Origin: Bacteroidaceae bacterium
Lineage (GTDB): Bacteria > Bacteroidota > Bacteroidia > Bacteroidales > Bacteroidaceae
DNA: 64,000 nucleotides
Direction of reading: 5' to 3'
NCBI GenBank assembly: GCA_017464345.1
Contig: JAFUAH010000017.1
Span: forward strand, 40,640-104,639
The notes beneath the pieces are model-generated. The model was given only the letters and a program-made list of their open reading frames with translations, was not told where the DNA came from and did no database searches. A program made the position numbers and the translations under genes. Shown here piece after piece: positions 58,946-64,000 of this stretch (positions are counted from its first letter, which is position 1; each line of letters begins with the position of its first letter).

Positions 58946-59542
58946 ATGAAAACATTTGAACTCATGACACTGCCCTACGCCCCCGAGGCGCTAGAGCCTG
59001 CGATTAGCCGCGAGACCATCGGCCTGCACCATGGCAAGCATCTACAAACCTATGTTACAAACCTGAACAACCTGCTGCCAGGGAGCGGACTGGAGGACCT
59101 ACCGCTCGAGGACATCGTAAAGCGTGCCGAAGGCGGACTGCGGAACAACGCCGGGCAGGTGATGAACCATGAGATGTACTTCGGCCAGTTTAGGGCAGCA
59201 AAGAAAAATAATGTGCCCGACGGCGAACTGATGGAAGCCATCGATGAAACATTCGGCTCGTTCGCCACATTCCGGGAACAGTTCGAGAAGGCTGCTGCCA
59301 CCCTATTCGGTTCTGGCTGGGCATGGCTTTCTGCCAAAGAAGATGGAGCGCTCGTCATTACACAGGAAACCAACGCCGGGAACCCCGTACAACGCGGTCT
59401 CAGGCCCCTGCTCACCTTCGATGTGTGGGAACACGCCTACTACCTCGATTACCAAAATCGTCGTCCTGCCCACCTCGCTGCCCTCTGGGACATCATAGAC
59501 TGGGATGTGGTGGAAAGCCGATACATTATGATGAAAAAGTAA
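58946..59542 (+). CDS. sodB: Superoxide dismutase [Fe/Mn]
   Basis: A 198-residue cytoplasmic SOD that detoxifies superoxide. Metal ligands are His in ETIGLHHGKHLQTYV, His in VMNHEMYFGQF, and Asp and His in FDVWEHAYYLDY. The start MKTFELMTLPYAPEAL at 58946 is the conserved one. Bacteroidota enzymes of this type are often cambialistic (Fe or Mn), so the metal is left open. It has its own promoter and a strong terminator. Confidence 0.95.
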   Translation: MKTFELMTLPYAPEALEPAISRETIGLHHGKHLQTYVTNLNNLLPGSGLEDLPLEDIVKRAEGGLRNNAGQVMNHEMYFGQFRAAKKNNVPDGELMEAIDETFGSFATFREQFEKAAATLFGSGWAWLSAKEDGALVITQETNAGNPVQRGLRPLLTFDVWEHAYYLDYQNRRPAHLAALWDIIDWDVVESRYIMMKK

Positions 59543-59586
59543 ACGTGATGGGGGGATCGGGAAAATCCCCCCCATCACGTTTTCCA
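59542..59586 (+). terminator. Terminator after sodB
   Basis: GTGATGGGGGGAT pairs with ATCCCCCCCATCAC (one extra C), with AAC before and GTTTTCC after, giving a T-run at 59580-59583. Confidence 0.88.
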
Positions 59587-59657
59587 AAGCCTTAATCTTA
59601 ATTATGAGCGATATCTTCGGACAAAGCCAAGATTCGCTGTTTTCTGTACAGGCGATG

Positions 59658-60269
59658 TCAGCGGCTGACATAGTGGGCCGTGGCACGTGTTCCACAGGCT
59701 TGCAAACGCCCGTCGGCCACCAGCGAGCGCAGGAGAGCCAGTGCCTGGTCGCGAGTGAGACCGAAGTGCTCGACCACAGCCTTGCGCGTCAGACGTTCGT
59801 GGGATGCGAAGTGGGCCTGGAGGAAGTCGGCCACCTCATCTGCCGATGGTTGTCTACGACGGCCCCTGCTCACTAACTGCGGTTTGCCCTTATCGGCCCG
59901 CAGCAGAAGTTCGCTGTCTGGGGTAAAGTGAACACCGCTGACATGCACCTCACGTCCCACAAGACCAGTGGCAGTCTCTGCCACCTGACCCGAAAGGCGG
60001 GGCTGAAGAATGCCAATGCCTGGCAGTGCGACAGGATGCCCGCAGGCCAGCAGTTCGCCCAGCGCACGAGCCAGTGTGTCGGTGGCCAGGAGGCAGGTGC
60101 CCACCGACAGTGTGGACTCCAACTGATGCATCCGCTCCACCACCTCCTGCGGGCCGACAGTTTCCGACGGCATCAGCCGCACGTGATGGCCGACGGGGGC
60201 GGCCTCCCCTCTGTTGCGCGAGGCAGGCGGATTGTCCATAATTGCGTAATTGTAGTGTTCCAGTGCCAT
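59658..60269 (-). CDS. HU-like DNA-binding protein with winged-helix end
   Basis: A 203-residue Bacteroidota HU-related protein. The middle (TLSVGTCLLATDTLARALGELL, ACGHPVALPGIGILQPRL) matches the HU-HIG/DNA-binding fold, and the end (FASHERLTRKAVVEHFGLTRDQALALL) looks like a winged helix. It may act in nucleoid or gene control. Start 60269 (MALEHYNYAIMDN). No operon partner is seen. Confidence 0.78.
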   Translation of the reverse strand: MALEHYNYAIMDNPPASRNRGEAAPVGHHVRLMPSETVGPQEVVERMHQLESTLSVGTCLLATDTLARALGELLACGHPVALPGIGILQPRLSGQVAETATGLVGREVHVSGVHFTPDSELLLRADKGKPQLVSRGRRRQPSADEVADFLQAHFASHERLTRKAVVEHFGLTRDQALALLRSLVADGRLQACGTRATAHYVSR

Positions 60270-60352
60270 GTGTCTTTACGTTTATGAGTTTATACGTGCC
60301 GAAGTTACACATTTTATCTTATATGACCAAATATTTCACCCGTAAACCTTTC

Positions 60353-60444
60353 GCTTGTGGGTCAATTGTCCGTCAAGGCAGACTCGTACAGGTTTGAGCC
60401 CGGACTCGGGCGGGTCTGCCTTGACGGACAATTGACCCACAAGC
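60353..60444. repeat. 31-bp perfect inverted repeat with GC-rich core
   Basis: Arms 60353-60383 and 60414-60444 are perfect inverses (they begin GCTTGTGGGTCAATTGTCCG). The 30-bp middle holds CGTACAGGTTTGAG and a GCCCGGACTCGGGC hairpin, tying it to the elements at 20.4 and 54.1 kb. The rest of 60270-60497 has no gene. Confidence 0.85.
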
Positions 60445-60497
60445 ACATCCTCTACAAGCTATCCGAAAAGGTAGCCTGCGGGATGGAGGGGCTGCGA

Positions 60498-62000
60498 CTA
60501 TAATTTCACCTTCTTCTTCACAGGCTTCGACTCGTTCTGCAAGCGATCCAGCGCCGTCACCACGTAGGTGTACTGTGTCTGGCCGCCGGCATAGGGCAAC
60601 TGCAGATGGGTGTCAGGCGTAATGGCAATAATGTGGCCAGGATCGGCAGTGTCCACTTTTTCGCCCTTGGAAAAGCGGTAGACCACATAGCGCGTGGCCA
60701 TGTCCAGCAGATTCTTGCCCTTCGGAGCCGTCCAGAAGAGCATCAGTCCGTCGCGGGTCCAGACGGTGGCCACCTTTCGCACCTTACCCGGTGCTTTGCC
60801 GTCAATCCATGGCATCTGGGGCTGCAAGGCCGGATAGGGGTGATAGGCTTGTCGCAAGGCGGTGGTGTAGTTCTGCGGATTGTCCACACAGGCCTTGGCA
60901 TACCACTGGCACGAGCCGGCAACGTGGGGCAGTGAGCGCTGTAGATTGTACTTCTGGTACACTTGGTGCATCTGCGGATTGGTGGTGTCGGCATACTTCA
61001 CCGTGCGCTCCACATCCTGCCCGATGACGAGCGGACGCTGAGGGGCATGGTCGTTCCACCAGCGGACGAGCGTAGCATAGTCGGCAGCCTTGTTGCCAAT
61101 CTCCCAGTAGATTTGCGGCACGTTGTAGTCAATCCACCCCTGGCGCACCCACTCCAGTACGTCGGCATACAGGTCGTCGTAATTCTGCAGACCGTTAGTC
61201 TGACTGCCATTGGGGTCGTTCTTCTGGTTGCGATAAATACCAAAGGGCGAAACGCCGAACTTCACCCATGGCTTCGTTTGGTGGATGGTCTGGTAGAGCT
61301 CACGGATGAAGAGGTTCACGTTCTGCCGCCGCCAGTCGTTGCGGTCCATACCGCCTCCGTACATGGCATAACTGCGGTCGTCGGGGATGGGCAGTCCGGC
61401 CACAGGATAAGGATAGAAATAGTCATCGATGTGCAGTCCGTCCACGTCGTAGCGGCTCACGATGTCCTGGGCCACCTGGCAGATGTACTGACGGTTCTCT
61501 GGTATGCCCGGGTCAAAGAGCCAAAGACCGTCGTATTCGAAGAAACGATCGGGATGCTGTTGATAGTAGAGGCTCGTCAGCTGAGGGGTACCTTTCGTCT
61601 TGGCACGGTAGGGATTTATCCAGGCATGCAACTCCATGCCACGCCGATGGCACTCCTCCACCATCCACTGCAGGGGATCCCAGTAGGGGGCCGGCACACG
61701 GCCTTGCTGTCCTGTCAGGTATCGGCTCCAAGGCTCCAGCTGACTTTGGTAAAGGGCATCGCCCTCCGCACGTACCTGGAACATAATCACATTGATGTTC
61801 GTCCGCTGCAACTCGTCCAACTGGTAGGTGAGCGTCTGCTGCATACGGTCCCTGCCTACGGAGTTCCACTGATTATTGACACACTGAATCCACGCTCCGC
61901 GAAATTCTCGTTTAGGCTGCAACTGGGCCATGGCCGACCCAGATGCCGCCAACAGGGCTATAGCGATGAGGATGGACCGAAATACACTGTTATGTTTCAT
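60498..62000 (-). CDS. GHL10-family glycosyl hydrolase-like lipoprotein or secreted protein
   Basis: A 500-residue exported protein (signal SILIAIALLAASGSAMA) of the GHL10/DUF187 family, a TIM-barrel related to glycoside hydrolases. Segments REFRGAWIQCVNNQWNS, NVIMFQVRAEGDALY, GMELHAWINPYR, VDGLHIDDYFYPYP and WVKFGVSPFGIYRN mark the barrel, followed by a C-terminal fibronectin-III-like domain (VTALDRLQNES). The substrate is unknown; relatives are linked to cell-wall or polysaccharide turnover. Start ATG 62000; the frame opens to 62033. Confidence 0.85.
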   Translation of the reverse strand: MKHNSVFRSILIAIALLAASGSAMAQLQPKREFRGAWIQCVNNQWNSVGRDRMQQTLTYQLDELQRTNINVIMFQVRAEGDALYQSQLEPWSRYLTGQQGRVPAPYWDPLQWMVEECHRRGMELHAWINPYRAKTKGTPQLTSLYYQQHPDRFFEYDGLWLFDPGIPENRQYICQVAQDIVSRYDVDGLHIDDYFYPYPVAGLPIPDDRSYAMYGGGMDRNDWRRQNVNLFIRELYQTIHQTKPWVKFGVSPFGIYRNQKNDPNGSQTNGLQNYDDLYADVLEWVRQGWIDYNVPQIYWEIGNKAADYATLVRWWNDHAPQRPLVIGQDVERTVKYADTTNPQMHQVYQKYNLQRSLPHVAGSCQWYAKACVDNPQNYTTALRQAYHPYPALQPQMPWIDGKAPGKVRKVATVWTRDGLMLFWTAPKGKNLLDMATRYVVYRFSKGEKVDTADPGHIIAITPDTHLQLPYAGGQTQYTYVVTALDRLQNESKPVKKKVKL

Positions 62001-62662
62001 TGATATGATGGGATATAAATTAAACTTGTACAAAAGTACGAAATAATTCTCAATAAATGATTATCTTTGTAGCGTAAAAAACGAAATGTACATGGAAGAG
62101 AGCATCAAGATAAAGGGCGCACGGGTGAACAACCTGAAGAACGTCGATTTGGAGATTCCGCGCAACAAGCTCGTCGTCGTGACGGGCGTCAGCGGAAGCG
62201 GCAAGTCTAGCCTGGCCTTCGACACACTGTATGCCGAGGGACAGCGGCGCTACGTGGAGAGCCTGTCGGCCTACGCCCGCCAGTTCCTGGGCAGGATGCA
62301 GAAGCCCGAGTGCGACTACATCAAGGGCATACCGCCCTCGATAGCCATCGAGCAGAAGGTTTCGAGCCGGAACCCACGCTCGACAGTGGGCACATCGACG
62401 GAAATCTACGACTACATGCGGCTGCTCTTTGCCCGTGTGGGCCGCACGTTCTCGCCCGTGAGCGGCGTGGAGGTACGGAAGCACACCACCGAGGACGTCG
62501 TGCAGACGATGCTCTCCTACGGCCGTGGCACCAAGTTTGCCGTACTCTGCCCCCTGCGCGTGCCCGAAGGCCGGACACTCCGCGAACAGCTGGAGATGGA
62601 ACTGAAGGCCGGATTCGCCCGCGTGGAGATAGATAGCGAGATAGTGAGGATTGAAGACCTGC

Positions 62663-62788
62663 TGAAAGTTGAAAGTTCAAAGTTGAAAGTTGAAAGTTAT
62701 GCCTCCGGCGAGGCAGAGGAAAGCAATGGCGTAGCGAACGCGGAATAAAAACTTTCAACTTTCAACTCTCAACTTTCAACTTTAAACT
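62663..62788 (+). repeat. Modular element in the second uvrA, with stop codon
   Basis: The left arm has GTTGAAA heptamers (62663-62698), the centre is GCCTCCGGCGAGGC then GAGGAAAGCAATGGCGTAGC (62701-62735), and the right arm has inverted TTTCAAC units (62752-62786). Read in the gene frame it gives [17 protein letters not shown] and then TAA. Confidence 0.88.
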
Positions 62789-63897
62789 TAGTCATCGACC
62801 GCATGTCGGTGAGCGACGAGAAGGACACCATCAGCCGACTGGTCGACTCCAGCGAGACGGCCTTCTACGAAGGCGGAGGCGAGATGATGCTGCGCTTCTA
62901 TCCAGCCGGCATCATGCACCAGTTCAGCATGAGGTTCGAGGCCGACGGCATCACCTTCGAGGAACCCTCAGACAAGTTGTTTGCCTTCAACTCCCCCGCC
63001 GGGGCGTGCCCCGAGTGCGAGGGCTTCGGCCGCATCATCGGCATAGACGAGCATCTGGTCATCCCCAACTCGGCCCTGTCGGTCTATGAGGGAGCCGTCA
63101 TGTGCTGGCGCGGCGAGAAGATGAGCGAATGGAAGAACTGGTTCATCCGCCTGAATGCCGAACGCGGATTCCCCATACACAAGCCCTACTTCCAGCTCAC
63201 ACAGGCCGAGAAGGACTGGCTCTGGCACGGCACCATCCCTAACTACGTGCCCGACGGACAGCGCGAACTGAAGCCCGAGGAGCGGGAATGGGGAATGATG
63301 TCCATCGATGCCTTCTTCGACAACCTCCGGGCCGGGCAGTACAAGATACAGAACCGCGTCATGCTGGCTCGCTATCGCGGAAAGACGCTCTGCCCCAAGT
63401 GCCATGGTACGCGCCTCAGGCCCGAGGCCAACTACGTGAAGGTGGGCGGGCGCAGTATCACGGACTTGGTGGATATGCCCATAACAGAGCTGAAGCGGTG
63501 GTTCGAGCAATTGACGCTGACCGAACAGGAAGAGAAGATAGCCAAGCGCATCATGCAGGAAATCAACAGCCGGTTGCAATTTCTCTTGGACGTAGGGCTG
63601 GGCTATCTGACACTAAACCGCCTCAGTAACTCGCTCTCCGGAGGCGAGAGCCAGCGCATCAACCTGGCTACGTCGCTCGGCAGCAGTCTGGTGGGTTCGC
63701 TGTACATCTTGGACGAACCGAGCATCGGACTGCACAGTCGCGACACGGCCCGGCTCATCCGCGTACTGAAGCAGTTGCGCGACCTGGGCAACACAGTCGT
63801 CGTCGTGGAGCACGACGAGGACATCATGCGTGCCGCCGACTGGATTATCGACATCGGCCCCGATGCCGGACGGTTGGGGGGACAGGTGGTATGGCAG

Positions 63898-64000
63898 GGA
63901 GAAGTTGAAAATTTAAAGTTGAAAGTTGACAGTTGTGCCTCCGGCGAAGCACAAGCTCCCCATAGAAACACAGCCAAAGAATTTTCAACTTTCAACTTTC
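63898..64000 (+). repeat. Second in-frame element in the second uvrA, partial
   Basis: The left arm GAAGTTGAAAATTTAAAGTTG, centre GCCTCCGGCGAAGC, and the start of a TTTCAAC right arm reach the window end. It reads SCASGEAQAPHRNTAKEF in the gene frame and lies at the same inter-module linker as the element in the first uvrA. Confidence 0.8.

Larger units (their letters stand above)
62086..64000 (+). pseudogene. uvrA: Second uvrA, interrupted by an element with a stop
   Basis: A second UvrA paralogue, running off the window. It opens with [17 protein letters not shown] and Walker [13 protein letters not shown]. At 62663-62788 a modular element inserts and brings TAA at 62746-62748, ending the product at 220 residues. 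The frame then continues open, in the same phase, through LVIDRMSVSDEKDTISRL, zinc pairs CPECEG and CPKCHG, LSGGESQRINLATS and YILDEPSIGLH to the end, where a second element starts. ATG 62803 could start a separate C-terminal piece. Either the gene is inactive, a readthrough or re-initiation product is made, or this is a sequencing error. A TATCTTTG box lies at 62062-62069. Start 62086 or 62092. Confidence 0.85.

Noticed and set aside
60963-62003. 346-residue frame opposite the GHL10-type gene
   Set aside because: Antisense shadow.
1-64000. tRNA or rRNA genes
   Set aside because: No cloverleaf-like stretch or rRNA signature was found in any gap when read by eye; a covariance-model search would settle it.

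Overview
The window is chromosomal DNA from a member of Bacteroidota, most likely a Prevotellaceae-type gut or oral anaerobe with a fairly GC-rich genome. Three things support this. Bacteroidota-style promoters (TTTG, 19-21 bp, TAnnTTTG) precede many genes. Clade-typical families occur (CHU_C/type IX secretion tail, PorT-like barrel, DUF4293, Bacteroidota RpoZ/omega, Nif3 plus zinc-ribbon pair, HU-like proteins). The CRISPR locus is a II-C system with a 47-bp repeat. No rRNA or tRNA gene was recognised.

Layout. 1-4.5 kb holds the end of trmD, a zeta-like kinase with a small overlapping partner, a flavodiiron protein (fprA) and pyrK-pyrD. 4.6-12.1 kb is a complete type II-C CRISPR-Cas locus: tracrRNA on the minus strand, cas9-cas1-cas2 on the plus strand, then 23 repeats and 22 spacers. 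12.2-24.9 kb holds an MFS transporter with a GH130 phosphorylase, an XRE regulator, holA, amn, an HsdR_N-like nuclease, zinc-ribbon/Nif3, a J-domain protein, msrA with a flavin reductase, and the agmatine-to-putrescine genes aguA and aguB. 24.9-31.9 kb is an AT-richer defence island on the minus strand: AIPR abortive-infection protein, Dcm-type methyltransferase, EcoRII-type endonuclease, a frameshifted unknown gene, a YqaE/Pmp3 micro-protein, Vsr and RidA. It is bounded by an odd degenerate tandem array at 31.64-31.9 kb. 31.9-46 kb holds GH89, uvrB, bamD-rpoZ-DUF4293, a PorT-like barrel, a periplasmic binding protein, a CHU_C protein, uvrA and a metallophosphoesterase. 46-64 kb holds slyD, aroC, an esterase, lysS-gpsA, a Pif1-like helicase, pgi, a HAD phosphatase, a flavodoxin-like oxidoreductase, a lipoprotein, IMPase, sodB, an HU-like protein, a GHL10-type hydrolase and a second uvrA that runs off the end.

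The most unusual signal is a population of short modular elements. Each has arms of 7-8 bp A-rich tandem units (GTTGAAA, CACAATG, ATTCAAA, GGTTAAAA types) around a small conserved GC-rich centre. Copies sit between genes and also inside genes, in frame. They form an inter-domain linker in uvrA, two sites in the second uvrA (one copy brings a stop codon), an insert in Vsr, part of pgi, the C-terminal tail of TrmD, the start of a HAD gene and parts of two signal peptides. The centre is read in the same frame (ASGEAEESN-like) in all three uvrA insertions. This resembles protein-embedded palindromic elements known from Rickettsia, but I know of no description for this clade.

Other notable signals: the tracrRNA and cas9 promoters lie back-to-back; every CRISPR repeat carries a candidate Bacteroidota promoter; a 68-bp promoter block is duplicated upstream of pgi and a lipoprotein gene, with its core also upstream of slyD; and GC-rich palindromic intergenic elements occur at 20.4, 54.1 and 60.4 kb.
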